A stretch of 64,000 nucleotides of DNA from Salinibacterium xinjiangense. Its GTDB lineage: Bacteria > Actinomycetota > Actinomycetes > Actinomycetales > Microbacteriaceae. This document shows, in pieces, positions 8,921-18,265 of this stretch. Where the stretch lies: contig NZ_BMLC01000001.1 of the NCBI RefSeq assembly GCF_014645015.1, positions 372,001 through 436,000 of the forward strand. Reading direction: 5' to 3'. A program made the position numbers and the translations under genes. The first letter of the stretch is position 1. Each line of letters begins with the position of its first letter. The notes below the pieces were generated by a model. The model was not told the origin of the DNA. It searched no databases and was given only the letters and a program-made list of their open reading frames with translations.

Positions 8921-10030
8921 CTACAGGTTCAGAAACCGATCGCGCAGCTTCGTGAACAATCCCTGCTGGAAATGCGCGAAGTGCGGGGGCGTTGCCTTGC
9001 GGGCACCGGCCAGCTGCTTGATGAGCTCCTGCTCCTTGTGGTTCAGTTTCGTCGGCGTCATGACCTGCACGCCGATCTTCAGGTCGCCTCGGCCGGCACC
9101 TCGAAGATGCGTGATTCCACGATCGCGAATAGTGATGACCTCGGCGCTCTGGATGCCCGGCTTGATTTCGATCGAAATATCGCCATCCAGCCCCTTTACG
9201 GTCGTGCGCGTACCGAGGATAGCGTCCGTCATGGCGACCTCGACGGTCGCGAGCAGGTCGTCGCCGCTGCGGCTGAAGGTCTCGTGGTGGCGCACCTTGA
9301 TTTCGAGGAACAGGTCACCGTTCGGCCCGCCAGCGGGCCCGACCTCACCCTGCTCCGGCATCTGCAAACGAAGTCCGGTCTCGACCCCGGCAGGGATGTC
9401 GACGGGAATGGTGCGTGATGCGCGCACTCGACCCTGCCCGGCGCAGGTCGCGCAGGGGTTCAGGATGATCGTGCCGTAGCCACGGCAGGTTCCGCACGGG
9501 TTCGACGTCATGACGTTGCCGAGCAGGCTGCGCACCGTGCGCTGGATCTGGCCGGATCCGCGGCAGATGTCGCACGTGACCGGAGAGGTTCCGGGAGCCG
9601 TACACGAACCGTGGCAGGTTTCGCACAGTACGGCGGTGTTGACCTCGAGATCACGCTTGGTGCCGAAGATGACCTCGTCAAGGTCCACCTCGACTCGAAC
9701 CAGCGCATCCTGCCCGCGTTCGCTGCGGGATCGCGGGCCCGTCGAGCGACCGCCGCCCCCACCACCGAAGAAGGTCTCGAAAATGTCGCCGAATCCGAAA
9801 TTGGCGCCCCCGCCCCCGAACCCGGCTTGCGGGCCGAGATCGTATTGCTGGCGCTGCTGCGCGTCGCTGAGCACGTCGTACGCGTGCGTGACCGACTTGA
9901 AACGCTCCGACGCGTCCTCGCTCGGATTCACATCAGGGTGCAGTTCGCGCGCAAGGCGCCGGTAAGCCTTTTTGATTTCTTCTGGTGTGGCACTGCGTTC
10001 TACGCCAAGTACCTCATAGTGGTCTGCCAA
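8921..10030 (-). CDS. dnaJ: Chaperone DnaJ
   Basis: 369 residues. The J domain carries HPD at 31-33, followed by a Gly/Phe-rich linker and the zinc-binding centre with four Cys motifs (CETCHGSC, CDICRGSG, CGTCRGYG, CATCAGQG). The first motif has Cys where Gly is usual at its last position. The C-terminal substrate-binding domains follow. DnaJ stimulates DnaK ATPase and delivers unfolded clients. Being directly downstream of hrcA it should share the CIRCE control. Actinobacteria often have a second dnaJ near dnaK; this is the hrcA-linked one. Confidence 0.97.
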   Translation of the reverse strand: MADHYEVLGVERSATPEEIKKAYRRLARELHPDVNPSEDASERFKSVTHAYDVLSDAQQRQQYDLGPQAGFGGGGANFGFGDIFETFFGGGGGGRSTGPRSRSERGQDALVRVEVDLDEVIFGTKRDLEVNTAVLCETCHGSCTAPGTSPVTCDICRGSGQIQRTVRSLLGNVMTSNPCGTCRGYGTIILNPCATCAGQGRVRASRTIPVDIPAGVETGLRLQMPEQGEVGPAGGPNGDLFLEIKVRHHETFSRSGDDLLATVEVAMTDAILGTRTTVKGLDGDISIEIKPGIQSAEVITIRDRGITHLRGAGRGDLKIGVQVMTPTKLNHKEQELIKQLAGARKATPPHFAHFQQGLFTKLRDRFLNL

Positions 10031-10047
10031 GAGTCGATATTCCTCAG

Positions 10048-11070
10048 TTATTCCGTGCCGAGAAGCCGCGAAAGATAGCGAGCTACTGCTCGCACCGCGG
10101 CCATGTTGTTCGAGTAATCCATGCGTGTAGGGCCCAACACCCCGAGTCGCGCCATACTTCCTCCGGACGACGAATATCCGCTGGTGACCACGGATGTTTC
10201 ACCGAGGCCATATCCCGCGTTCTCCCGACCGATCCGAGCGAGAACGCCACCGGGCTGGATCTCCATCTCACCGAAAAGCCTGAGCAGGATCACCTGCTCC
10301 TCGATGGCTTCGAGCACCGGGAAGATACTGCCGCTGAAATCATCTTCAGTGCGGGCAAGGTTCGCCGTGCCCGCCATGATGAGCCGGTCCTGCTTATTGG
10401 CCAGCACCTGCTCAGACAGGCTCGCCACGATCTGCTGCACCACGGGGTGTCGCTCCGGTGCGAAACCTTCGACGAATGTGGCCAGTTTGGCTGCGGCATC
10501 CTGCAGCCCGAGCCCACCGATCGAGGCATTCAGTTTCGCGCGGAGCTCGCCGATGAGTACGTCATCCATGGGTGACGCTACGTCGAGCACGCGCTGCTCG
10601 ACCCGACCCGAATCGGTGATGAACACCGTCATCAGGCGGGTTTCTGCCAGAGGCACCAGCTCGACATGCCGAACCCGAGCCGTCGTCAGCGACGGATACT
10701 GCACGAGCGCGACCTGGTGAGTGAGCTGCGACAGGAGCCGCACCGTTCGCGCGAGCACGTCATCGAGGTCGACGGACTGGCCGAGGAAGGCCTCGATCGC
10801 ACCACGCTGGGCCGCGGTCAGCGGCCGGAGATCGACGAGCTGGTCAACGAAGACGCGGTAGCCCTTATCGGTCGGAATCCGACCGGAAGAGGTGTGGGGT
10901 GCTGTGATCAGTTCCTCGTCTTCGAGGAGTGCCATATCGTTGCGGATGGTGGCAGCAGAGACGCCGAACGAGTGGCGCTCGACGATCGATTTGGAGCCGA
11001 CCGGCTCCCTGGACGCGACGTAGTCCTGCACGATAACGCGCAGGACTTCGAGCCCACGATCTGAAACCAT
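10048..11070 (-). CDS. hrcA: Heat-inducible transcription repressor HrcA
   Basis: 340 residues from the ATG at 11070; a longer open frame upstream is not needed, because the conserved N-terminus MVSDRGLEVLRVIVQDYV begins here. An N-terminal winged helix (SAATIRNDMALLEDEELI, HTSSGRIPTDKGYR) precedes the dimerisation and core domains. HrcA binds CIRCE operators and represses chaperone genes, and its folding needs GroEL. A CIRCE element 21 bases upstream of the start shows the operon is autoregulated. The gene is followed after 17 bases by dnaJ. Confidence 0.96.
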   Translation of the reverse strand: MVSDRGLEVLRVIVQDYVASREPVGSKSIVERHSFGVSAATIRNDMALLEDEELITAPHTSSGRIPTDKGYRVFVDQLVDLRPLTAAQRGAIEAFLGQSVDLDDVLARTVRLLSQLTHQVALVQYPSLTTARVRHVELVPLAETRLMTVFITDSGRVEQRVLDVASPMDDVLIGELRAKLNASIGGLGLQDAAAKLATFVEGFAPERHPVVQQIVASLSEQVLANKQDRLIMAGTANLARTEDDFSGSIFPVLEAIEEQVILLRLFGEMEIQPGGVLARIGRENAGYGLGETSVVTSGYSSSGGSMARLGVLGPTRMDYSNNMAAVRAVARYLSRLLGTE

Positions 11071-11090
11071 GCCCCATCCGCCTCTCGCCG

Positions 11091-11122
11091 CTGGCACTCC
11101 ACCATGTTGACTGCCAATTCTA
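11091..11122 (-). promoter_or_regulatory. CIRCE operator and overlapping -10 box of the hrcA operon
   Basis: Read on the minus strand the site is TTGGCAGTC, nine bases, then GAGTGCCAG (11117-11091), exactly the 9-9-9 spacing of CIRCE (consensus TTAGCACTC-N9-GAGTGCTAA). Each arm has two mismatches to consensus and the arms pair at seven of nine positions. A TAGAAT box (11122-11117) touches its upstream edge, so bound HrcA would cover the transcription start. Confidence 0.8.
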
Positions 11123-11134
11123 TCGTGACGCACC

Positions 11135-11152
11135 GTGCAACGGTCGTTGCAC
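11135..11152. promoter_or_regulatory. 8-bp inverted repeat upstream of hrcA
   Basis: GTGCAACG-GT-CGTTGCAC is a perfect palindrome with a two-base spacer, between hrcA and the divergent DUF4870 gene. It falls on the -35 region expected for the hrcA promoter, where no good -35 box is seen. It may be a second operator; the regulator is unknown. Confidence 0.5.
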
Positions 11153-11281
11153 GCGCTGCGCGGGAGGTACTACCGTGTTCCCTGTGCTCAGACAGAGCGG
11201 GGATTCCTAGCTCAGCCGCAACGTCAGCCCAGCACCGACCCAGGTAATCCGCCGGAGTCACCCCTCGAAAGGCAGATCTTC

Positions 11282-11668
11282 ATGACCGATCCCAACCCGC
11301 ATGCAGTCCCGTCAGTTCCACTCACCGAGACCGAAGATCGCCAATGGGCGTCTTTTGCGCACCTCGGTGGCATCATCGGATTCCTCCCGTCCCTCATCAT
11401 CTGGCTGGTGTTCAAAGATCGCGGGTCGTTTACGAACGCTGAGGCCAAGGAGGCGCTGAACTTCCAGATCACCGTCACCATCGCTCAGGTGGCAATCCAG
11501 ATCCTTGCTGGCATGCTGGCCGTCGTCACCTTCGGAATCGGCTTCCTTTTCGGCGGCCTCGCCTGGGTCATCATCATCGTCTCGATCATCTTCTCGATCA
11601 TGGGCTTTCTCAAGGCGAAGGACGGCATCGCGTACCGGTACCCGTTCGCACTGCGCCTCATTAAGTAA
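11282..11668 (+). CDS. DUF4870 family small membrane protein
   Basis: 128 residues. The ATG at 11282 is chosen because GAAAGG lies nine bases upstream; the frame is open further back without support. The pattern DRQWASFAHLGGI, FKDRGSFTNAEAKEALNFQIT and YRYPFALRLIK is diagnostic of DUF4870, with three to four hydrophobic helices. The function of the family is unknown; it is a small integral membrane protein. A paralogue follows 92 bases downstream, so this is a tandem duplication. Confidence 0.88.
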   Translation: MTDPNPHAVPSVPLTETEDRQWASFAHLGGIIGFLPSLIIWLVFKDRGSFTNAEAKEALNFQITVTIAQVAIQILAGMLAVVTFGIGFLFGGLAWVIIIVSIIFSIMGFLKAKDGIAYRYPFALRLIK

Positions 11669-11759
11669 CGCAGACCGAAACCAGGCCCGTGAGCAGTTGC
11701 TCGCGGGCCTGATTTCGTTGATCGGCCGCCATCTCCATCCCGACTGCTTTAATGGTTAT

Positions 11760-12131
11760 ATGTCAGCATCCACACCTCCAACGAGCCCGTACGCGACGGT
11801 TCAGCCGCTGAGCCCGGGCGACGAGAAACTCTGGGCGACACTGATTCATGTCGGGGGGATCATCCTCTCCTTCCTTCCGTCGCTGATCGGCTACATCGTG
11901 CTGAAGGATCGCGGTCCCTTTATCCGCGCCCACTCGGCCACAGCCCTGAACTTCCAGATCACGCTGATGATCGCCTACGTCGCCGGAACCGTCACGTCAC
12001 TGATCGGGATCGGCCTGCTGATCATCCTGGCCGCCTGGGTGCTGTCGATCGTCTTCGGCATCATGGCCGCGATCGCTGCGAACAATGGGCAGATCTACCA
12101 GTACCCGCTCGCTATCAAGTTCGTCAGCTAA
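11760..12131 (+). CDS. DUF4870 family small membrane protein, second copy
   Basis: 123 residues. The same signature appears as DEKLWATLIHVGGI, LKDRGPFIRAHSATALNFQIT and YQYPLAIKFVS. No clear ribosome-binding site precedes the ATG. It is clearly paralogous to the gene before it but well diverged, so the duplication is old. Its stop codon abuts the 9-copy tandem repeat that also covers the end of the convergent hemW gene. Confidence 0.86.
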   Translation: MSASTPPTSPYATVQPLSPGDEKLWATLIHVGGIILSFLPSLIGYIVLKDRGPFIRAHSATALNFQITLMIAYVAGTVTSLIGIGLLIILAAWVLSIVFGIMAAIAANNGQIYQYPLAIKFVS

Positions 12132-12257
12132 GAGGTTCAGTCGTCGAGGTTCAGTCGTCGAGGTTCAGTCGTCGAGGTTCAGTCGTCGAGGTTCAGTCGT
12201 CGAGGTTCAGTCGTCGAGGTTCAGTCGTCGAGGTTCAGTCGTCGAGGTTCAGTCGTC
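12132..12257. repeat. 14-bp tandem repeat, nine perfect copies
   Basis: The unit GAGGTTCAGTCGTC is repeated nine times without a mismatch (126 bp) between the stops of two convergent genes. The copy at 12244-12257 contains the hemW stop codon and its final two Asp codons, so the array looks like an expansion of the hemW 3' end. No separate terminator hairpin is visible here. Confidence 0.98.
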
Positions 12258-13475
12258 AAGCAGGCGACGCACGACGGCGTCGGCCAACAGCCTGCCGCGC
12301 ATAGTCAGCTCGACCCGGCCCGCGAGGGCCGCGCGCGCATCCACCAGTTCATCGGCGATGAGCCCTGCGACCGCCGTGCGACCGGCTGGATCAAGCCTCG
12401 CGACCGGCAGGCCAGCCCGAACCCGGGTCTGGAGCAGCACCGCCTCGACCCGCCGCGTCTCGTCGTCGAGTGTCTCCCGGCCCGCCGCAGGTGACAGTCC
12501 GGCCGCCATGCGATCGGCGTAGGCTGCAGGGTGCTTGACGTTCCACCAGCGCACCCCGCCGACATGGCTATGGGCTCCGGGGCCGACTCCCCACCAGTCG
12601 TGTCCCACCCAGTAACCGAGGTTGTGGGCTGAGCGAAAGGCCCCATCCCGCGCCCAGTTCGACACCTCGTACCACTGGTAACCGGCGGCCGAAAAACGTG
12701 AATCGGCGAGCTCGTACATATCGGCCTGCACGTCGTCATCGGGCATCGCGACAAGCCCGCGCCGGATCTGGCCGGCCAGTTTCGTACCGTCCTCGATGAT
12801 GAGCGCATAGGCCGAGATGTGGTCGGGATGCTGCGCCAGGGCCTGGGAGACGGATATCTCCCAATCGGCGAGAGTCTCCCCCGGTGTGCCGTAGATCAGG
12901 TCGAGGCTGACCTGCAGCCCGGCTTCCCGCGCCCACTGGACGACGAGCGGAATCCGCTCGGGATCGTGGGTGCGCTCCAGGGTGGCGAGCACGTAGGGCA
13001 CGGCGGACTGCATCCCGAACGAGACACGGGTGAACCCGGCAGCGCGAAGCGCGAAGAGATAGTCACGATCGACGGAATCCGGATTCGCCTCCGTCGTCAC
13101 CTCGGCACCCTCGGCGAGCCCCCACGTCTCCACCACCGCGTGAAGCATGCCGGCGAGGTCGCTGACGGGGAGGATGGTCGGGGTTCCTCCTCCGAAGAAC
13201 ACGGTGGACGCCTTGCGCTCGGGGACCGAGGAATCGCGCAGCACCGACTGCGCAAGCGCGATTTCGGCGATCGCCTGGCTCGCGAAGTTGCCGCGCTTCG
13301 CGCCACGGAGTTCGTCGCTCGTGTAGGTATTGAAGTCGCAGTAGCCGCAGCGCACCCGACAGAACGGCACATGCAGGTACACGCCGAAGTTCCGCGAGGA
13401 TGCGCCAGTGACCACGCTGGCCGGCAGGAGCCCGTCCAGCGGCGCCGGATCAGCGATCGGCAGGGCGCTAGGCAT
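12249..13475 (-). CDS. hemW: Radical SAM heme chaperone HemW
   Basis: 408 residues. The radical SAM cluster motif CxxxCxxC appears as CRVRCGYC in the segment YLHVPFCRVRCGYCDFN, which with the later motifs (FFGGGTPTIL, EANPDS) distinguishes HemW-type proteins from true coproporphyrinogen dehydrogenase HemN. The HemW C-terminal domain follows. HemW binds heme and is thought to hand it to client proteins. The final Asp-Asp-stop lies inside the 14-bp repeat array, so copy-number change there could leave the protein intact. Confidence 0.93.
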   Translation of the reverse strand: MPSALPIADPAPLDGLLPASVVTGASSRNFGVYLHVPFCRVRCGYCDFNTYTSDELRGAKRGNFASQAIAEIALAQSVLRDSSVPERKASTVFFGGGTPTILPVSDLAGMLHAVVETWGLAEGAEVTTEANPDSVDRDYLFALRAAGFTRVSFGMQSAVPYVLATLERTHDPERIPLVVQWAREAGLQVSLDLIYGTPGETLADWEISVSQALAQHPDHISAYALIIEDGTKLAGQIRRGLVAMPDDDVQADMYELADSRFSAAGYQWYEVSNWARDGAFRSAHNLGYWVGHDWWGVGPGAHSHVGGVRWWNVKHPAAYADRMAAGLSPAAGRETLDDETRRVEAVLLQTRVRAGLPVARLDPAGRTAVAGLIADELVDARAALAGRVELTMRGRLLADAVVRRLLDD

Positions 13476-13564
13476 GCCGACGGTTCCGATTCATCCCCCA
13501 ATTCTCGCAGGTGCCCGCAAGCCCAGCCGCCATCCCGCTGCTCGGTAATGCACCGCGAGCCGGA

Positions 13565-14092
13565 TCAACCCTGCGGGCCCGCCAGTGCGCGAAGGTAGCG
13601 GCGGGTGTAGAACTCCTGGGTCAGGCGCAGCACGGGAGACACGAGTGACCACAGCCGGTTCGCCGGTCGCGAGAACGCGCGGATGTCGATCCAGACGGAG
13701 TCATCGTCACGGTGCTCGACGAGGAATGCCTCTTCGCCATTCTCCGGATGCCCCGGCAGAGTGCCATACGCGAAACCAACACGTCGCGGCTCGCGCAGAA
13801 CGTACACGACCCGAGCCGCCGCAGGCACCCTGAACGGACCGAACGGAATGAGCAGTGTGACGGTGCTGCCCTCGATCACGGACTGCGAACCCCGGATGCC
13901 GAAGCCGCTGTTGCGCTGCACACCCCACGCGAGCACCGCATCGGCCGCGGCGGCGAAGTGGGCCGATCCCGCACCGATCCGGGCAGTCTTCTCGATGCCG
14001 CGGTAACCCTCGGGCGGTGAGGATGCCGCGAACGGGTCAGCGGTGGCACCCACCGCATCGTAGGTCAGCTCGAGCTCTTCGGGTGCGGTCAC
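13565..14092 (-). CDS. DUF1990 family protein
   Basis: 175 residues. The sequence YRGIEKTARIG, AADAVLAWGVQRNSGF and VVYVLREPRRVGFAYGTLPGHPE.GEEAF matches the DUF1990 family, a small soluble fold of unknown function found in actinobacteria and plants. Its start overlaps the stop of the upstream acyl-CoA dehydrogenase remnant by four bases (14089-14092), so it is probably translated by coupling to that frame. No catalytic residues can be assigned. Confidence 0.85.
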   Translation of the reverse strand: MTAPEELELTYDAVGATADPFAASSPPEGYRGIEKTARIGAGSAHFAAAADAVLAWGVQRNSGFGIRGSQSVIEGSTVTLLIPFGPFRVPAAARVVYVLREPRRVGFAYGTLPGHPENGEEAFLVEHRDDDSVWIDIRAFSRPANRLWSLVSPVLRLTQEFYTRRYLRALAGPQG

Positions 14093-14970
14093 CGCGCACG
14101 CTCGTTATCACTGGGTGCGAACAGGGCCCGGGCGAGCGCGGCGCTGCCCGTTCCGGTGGCGGCGATCGCGAGCTCCTGCATGCCGACCGAGAGCCGCGTG
14201 ATATCCATCCTGTGAAATCTGATGCGCATGCCCTCATTCTCCTCGCCGATAAGGTCGCCCGTCACATTGTCTTGGGCCATCATGCAGGTGGGCGAGCCAC
14301 GGAAGGCCAGCCTGTGTTCGACAGACAGCGCCGACACCGCGTTGCGCTGTCCCACGGATTCGGCGTCGGTCGCGAGCGCCCTCGTCGCGACCGCCCGCCT
14401 CGTGAGCGCATCGACGTCGGATCCGGCCTGGGGTCCCATGAGGTTCATGGTGCCGGTCCACTCCCCGGTGATCATCTTCGGCAGGGAGCGCGTCTTCTGT
14501 TTGTCGCTCCCGTAGTGCAGCAGGGCGTCGATCGCGCCCTGCGTGAGCAGCGAGCCGAGCGAGAACGTCATTAAGACCGACGGCATCATCTCCTGGGTCG
14601 CGAGCCCCACCGTATGCGGAAAGCCGCCGCCGGACTGCTCCGGGAACGGGATGAAACCCCAGCCGTGGTCCACGTACCTGCGATACGCATCGACGAACCC
14701 CGGTGGCGGGGCCACGGAACCGTCGGCGTTGCGCTGAGCGCGCGTGTTGTCGCCCGCAGCCCCCACGGTGTCGCTGGCTCGATTGGTGGAGGCGATGACC
14801 TTTGCCATGAACACACCGCTTCCCGTTAGCGCACCGCACTCATCCAGCAGGCCCGTCACTGTCTCAAGGCCTGCACGTTCCGAGCCGGGAAGGGCCGCAA
14901 CAGATGAGTAGTCGACGACATGCTCGAGAACGAGGAGAAGATCGGATACTGGGGGTCGGTAGTCGCTCAC
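14089..14970 (-). pseudogene. Internally deleted acyl-CoA dehydrogenase remnant, still an open frame
   Basis: 293 codons, about half the length of the homologous acyl-CoA dehydrogenases (about 600). The N-terminal helical domain is recognisable (GFVDAYRRYVDHGWGFI, SLLTQGAIDALLHYGSDKQK, GEWTGTMNLMGPQAGSDVDAL). After that the middle beta-domain is almost wholly missing, and the frame resumes at SPTCMMAQDN, GEENEGMRIRFHRMDITRLSVGMQELAIA before ending where the C-terminal helical domain should begin. The usual TEPQAGSD motif is MGPQAGSD. FAD and substrate binding should therefore be lost. A TACGCT box seven bases before the GTG suggests it is still transcribed as a leaderless mRNA. I infer a decaying gene kept open, perhaps because the DUF1990 gene depends on it. 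Confidence 0.75.
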
Positions 14971-15046
14971 CTTCGCCAGCGTATCCGTGCAAGCTGGCTT
15001 GGGGTGAGGATCCGCGCAACCGGCCGAGGGTTGTTGCGAGGCTGGG

Positions 15047-16900
15047 TTACTTCTTGTCCTTCTTCTCGACGTCGCCCGTCAGCGCTGCAACGAACGCCTC
15101 CTGTGGCACCTCGACGCGACCCACCATCTTCATGCGCTTTTTGCCCTCTTTCTGCTTCTCGAGGAGCTTGCGCTTGCGCGTGATGTCACCCCCGTAGCAC
15201 TTGGCGAGCACGTCTTTGCGGATCGCACTGATCGACTCGCGCGCGATGATGCGCGCACCGATTGCCGCCTGGATCGGCACCTCGAACTGCTGGCGAGGGA
15301 TCAGTTTCTTCAGTCGCTCCGTCATCAGCACGCCGTAGGCATACGCCTTATCACGATGCACAATGGCGCTGAAGGCGTCGACGGCCTCGCCCTGAAGCAG
15401 GATGTCCACCTTAACCAGGTCAGCCTCGGCCTCACCGGATGGCTCGTAGTCGAGGCTCGCGTAGCCTGCGGTCTTGCTCTTCAGCTGGTCGAAAAAGTCG
15501 AACACGATCTCGCCGAGCGGGATCGTGTATTTGATCTCGACCCGGTCCTCACCAAGGTAATCCATGCCGATGAGGGTGCCACGGCGGGACTGGCACAGCT
15601 CCATGATGGTGCCGACGTAATCCTTGGGAGCGAGGATGGCGGCCCGCACCATCGGTTCGCTGACGTGCGCGATCTTCGTGCCAGACGGGAACTCACTCGG
15701 GTTGGTGACGGTGTACTGCTTCTTGTCCTCGGTCATCACCTCGTACGGCACGCTCGGAGCGGTCGAGATCAGGTCGAGCCCGAACTCGCGCTCCAGGCGT
15801 TCCGTCACGATCTCGAGATGGAGCAGGCCGAGAAAGCCGCAGCGGAACCCGAAACCGAGTGCTACGGAGGTTTCCGGCTCGTAATTCAACGAAGCGTCAG
15901 AGAGCTTCAGCTTGTCGAGCGCCTCGCGCAGCACCGGATAGTCGCTGCCGTCGATCGGGTAGAGACCGGAGAACACCATGGGCTTCGGGTCGGTGTAGCC
16001 CGCGAGCGCCGTCGTCGATGGTCGCTGGGCGTTCGTGACGGTATCGCCCACCTTCGACTGGCGCACGTCCTTCACACCGGTGATCAGATAGCCGACCTCA
16101 CCGACGCCCAGCCCCTTGGTCGAGGTCGGTTCGGGGCTGGAGACGCCGATCTCGAGCAGTTCATGCACCGCACGCGTCGACATCATCTGGATGCGTTCGC
16201 GAGGGCTCAGGTGCCCGTCGATCATGCGCACGTAGGTGATCACGCCGCGGTATGAGTCGTAGACGGAGTCGAAGATCATCGCGCGGCTGGGAGCGTTCGG
16301 GTCGCCCTGCGGTGCTGGAATCAACTCCACCACCCGGTCTAGCAGTTGTTCGACGCCCATGCCGGTCTTGCCACTCACCCGCAGAACGTCCTCCGGCCTG
16401 CCGCCGATGAGGCTCGCCAGTTCTTTCGCGTACTTGTCCGGGTCGGCCGCAGGCAGGTCGATCTTGTTGAGCACCGGGATGATCGTGAGATCGTTATCGA
16501 GGGCCAGGTACAGGTTGGCGAGAGTCTGCGCCTCGATGCCCTGGGCAGCATCAACCAGAAGGATTGCGCCCTCGCAGGCGGCGAGACTGCGCGAGACCTC
16601 GTAGGTGAAGTCGACGTGACCGGGGGTGTCGATCATGTTGAGCGCAAAAGACTGGCCATCGAGCGCCCAGGGCATCCGGACCGCCTGGCTCTTGATCGTG
16701 ATGCCGCGCTCGCGCTCGATGTCCATGCGGTCGAGATACTGGGCTCGCATGTCACGATCCGAGACCACACCGGTGATTCCGAGCATCCGGTCGGCAAGTG
16801 TCGACTTGCCGTGGTCGATGTGAGCGATGATGCAGAAGTTGCGAATGAACGCGGGGTCGGTGGAAGCCGGCTGTAACACCGTGGTGGCTCTGGGACTCAA
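15047..16900 (-). CDS. lepA: Elongation factor 4 (LepA) GTPase
   Basis: 617 residues from a TTG start at 16900, preceded by GAGAGG six bases upstream; this gives the family's usual length. The frame is open about 28 codons further without a ribosome-binding site. GTPase motifs are [16 protein letters not shown] and NKID, followed by EF-G-like domains and the LepA-specific C-terminal domain ([25 protein letters not shown]). LepA acts on ribosomes during initiation and stress. It is transcribed away from the surface protein gene at 17159. Confidence 0.97.
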   Translation of the reverse strand: MSPRATTVLQPASTDPAFIRNFCIIAHIDHGKSTLADRMLGITGVVSDRDMRAQYLDRMDIERERGITIKSQAVRMPWALDGQSFALNMIDTPGHVDFTYEVSRSLAACEGAILLVDAAQGIEAQTLANLYLALDNDLTIIPVLNKIDLPAADPDKYAKELASLIGGRPEDVLRVSGKTGMGVEQLLDRVVELIPAPQGDPNAPSRAMIFDSVYDSYRGVITYVRMIDGHLSPRERIQMMSTRAVHELLEIGVSSPEPTSTKGLGVGEVGYLITGVKDVRQSKVGDTVTNAQRPSTTALAGYTDPKPMVFSGLYPIDGSDYPVLREALDKLKLSDASLNYEPETSVALGFGFRCGFLGLLHLEIVTERLEREFGLDLISTAPSVPYEVMTEDKKQYTVTNPSEFPSGTKIAHVSEPMVRAAILAPKDYVGTIMELCQSRRGTLIGMDYLGEDRVEIKYTIPLGEIVFDFFDQLKSKTAGYASLDYEPSGEAEADLVKVDILLQGEAVDAFSAIVHRDKAYAYGVLMTERLKKLIPRQQFEVPIQAAIGARIIARESISAIRKDVLAKCYGGDITRKRKLLEKQKEGKKRMKMVGRVEVPQEAFVAALTGDVEKKDKK

Positions 16901-17077
16901 CGCGTGCCTCTCGTAGCGGCCCTGACTGCTGGGCCGTCCTAAGTTTACGAGAAAGTGCGGGCACGCTGCGCGCGGCCCCACCATCCCGCGTGCACCGGGA
17001 CCACCGTGCTGCTCGGACGGCGCACGTGCGGGCCGAACGTCTTCCCTGAAGTGGCCGGATCATTCCTCAACATAAGC

Positions 17078-17105
17078 TTCACATTTCCTGAGTATCTGTT
17101 ACGTT
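17078..17105 (+). promoter_or_regulatory. Candidate promoter of the LAxTG surface protein
   Basis: TTCACA (17078-17083), a 16-base spacer and TACGTT (17100-17105) lie about 54 bases before the ATG in an unusually AT-rich patch. Confidence 0.35.
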
Positions 17106-17158
17106 TTTACACAGGCGACCTCCGCCGACACGCACCGCACAGAAAACGGATTCGTCAT

Positions 17159-18214
17159 ATGAAGCTCAGATCATTCGGCGCCGGAGTCACCGGAGTGGCA
17201 CTCGTTGCCGGTTCCCTCCTCCTTGGCGCCCTGCCCGCCAGCGCTGCCACGATTCAGGTCACCGTCCCGAATCCGGTTCCTGCGGAAACCTCCCCGTACT
17301 CGGCGGGTTGGTTCGCAGGCACCATCACCGATGGAGACGGATCGGCCACCCAGTCCGCAGCGGGCCTCGAGATCGTGGGCGGCACCAACGGTTACCAACT
17401 GCTCAACGGAGATCCCGCTGATGCGGGTGACGTGACCCTCGCGGCAGCGGCTGGCCTCGGTGTGAGCACCGTCAGCGGAGACGCTTTCTATCAGATCTCC
17501 GTGTTCGGTGAACCGGGCGGTGCCGAAGATAAGCAGTTCACCACACTGCGTCCGGTTGACCCCAACAATCTGGACGGCGACTGGATCAACAGTCGCGCCT
17601 TCAGTGAGACCGCGGCAGGCACCGCGGCGCCGCTCGCCACCCACGTGCAACTTCTCGACCAGGGTGAGCTCGCACAAGTGCTTGCCTTCGGCGTGTTCGT
17701 CAACGCCGGCGACACCGTTATCGTGCGCGCCATTGGCTGGGACACTGACAACTACCTATTCGCGACCGCGCCGACTGCGACCGCGAACCCCACGAGCGTG
17801 GTTGCATCCGACACGACAACCGAGGTCACCATCACTGCCTCGGGCTTCGCTCCCGATGAAACTGTCGTCGTTGGTTTTTCCGGTCCGTCCTCGGATGGAA
17901 CTGAAGACTTCGTGGCGGACGGCGATGGCAACGTCCTAGTCAGTTTTCTTGGCGCGCCAGGAGAAGTAGGCGACTACATCTTCACCTTCTCGGACGGACG
18001 AAGTGGCCTGTTCTTCGCGACGACGACATTCTCGGTCACCGAGGCCGCTGTTGTGGCACCGCCGGCCCCCGCCACGCCCACCACCCCCGCCGCAACGCTT
18101 GCCAACACGGGCGTGGACCCGATGAGCGCGACCATAGCGGCCGGCGTACTGCTCGCAACCGGCGTCGGATTCGTCCTGCTCTCGATGCGCCGCAAGGCCA
18201 TCGCACCCAGATAA
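17159..18214 (+). CDS. Secreted, cell-wall-anchored surface protein with LAxTG sorting signal
   Basis: 351 residues. The ATG at 17159 starts a clear signal peptide (MKLRSFGAGVTGVALVAGS, cleavage likely after PASA). The body is beta-rich with no Cys; the region from about 210 to 290 (ANPTSVVASDTTTEVTITASGFAPDE) resembles an Ig-like filament domain. A Pro/Ala/Thr-rich linker leads to LANTG, a hydrophobic helix and a basic tail (RRKAIAPR), the layout of a sortase substrate; LAxTG is preferred by class E sortases of high-GC Gram-positives. Ligand or role is unknown. A strong hairpin follows. Confidence 0.85.
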   Translation: MKLRSFGAGVTGVALVAGSLLLGALPASAATIQVTVPNPVPAETSPYSAGWFAGTITDGDGSATQSAAGLEIVGGTNGYQLLNGDPADAGDVTLAAAAGLGVSTVSGDAFYQISVFGEPGGAEDKQFTTLRPVDPNNLDGDWINSRAFSETAAGTAAPLATHVQLLDQGELAQVLAFGVFVNAGDTVIVRAIGWDTDNYLFATAPTATANPTSVVASDTTTEVTITASGFAPDETVVVGFSGPSSDGTEDFVADGDGNVLVSFLGAPGEVGDYIFTFSDGRSGLFFATTTFSVTEAAVVAPPAPATPTTPAATLANTGVDPMSATIAAGVLLATGVGFVLLSMRRKAIAPR

Positions 18215-18223
18215 TCACAACCA

Positions 18224-18265
18224 GCTAAAGAGGTGTGGAGCCAGCTGGCTCCACACCTCTTTAGC
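18224..18265 (+). terminator. Perfect 42-nt palindromic terminator hairpin
   Basis: Two 21-base arms beginning GCTAAAGAGGTGTGG are exactly complementary with no intervening loop, nine bases after the surface-protein stop. There is no long T-tract, which is common for actinobacterial terminators. Confidence 0.8.

Noticed and set aside
8313-9479. A 388-codon plus-strand frame across rsmE and dnaJ
   Set aside because: It runs antisense through two well-supported genes and has no protein-like composition.
12132-12257. CRISPR array
   Set aside because: The repeats are contiguous 14-bp units with no spacers.
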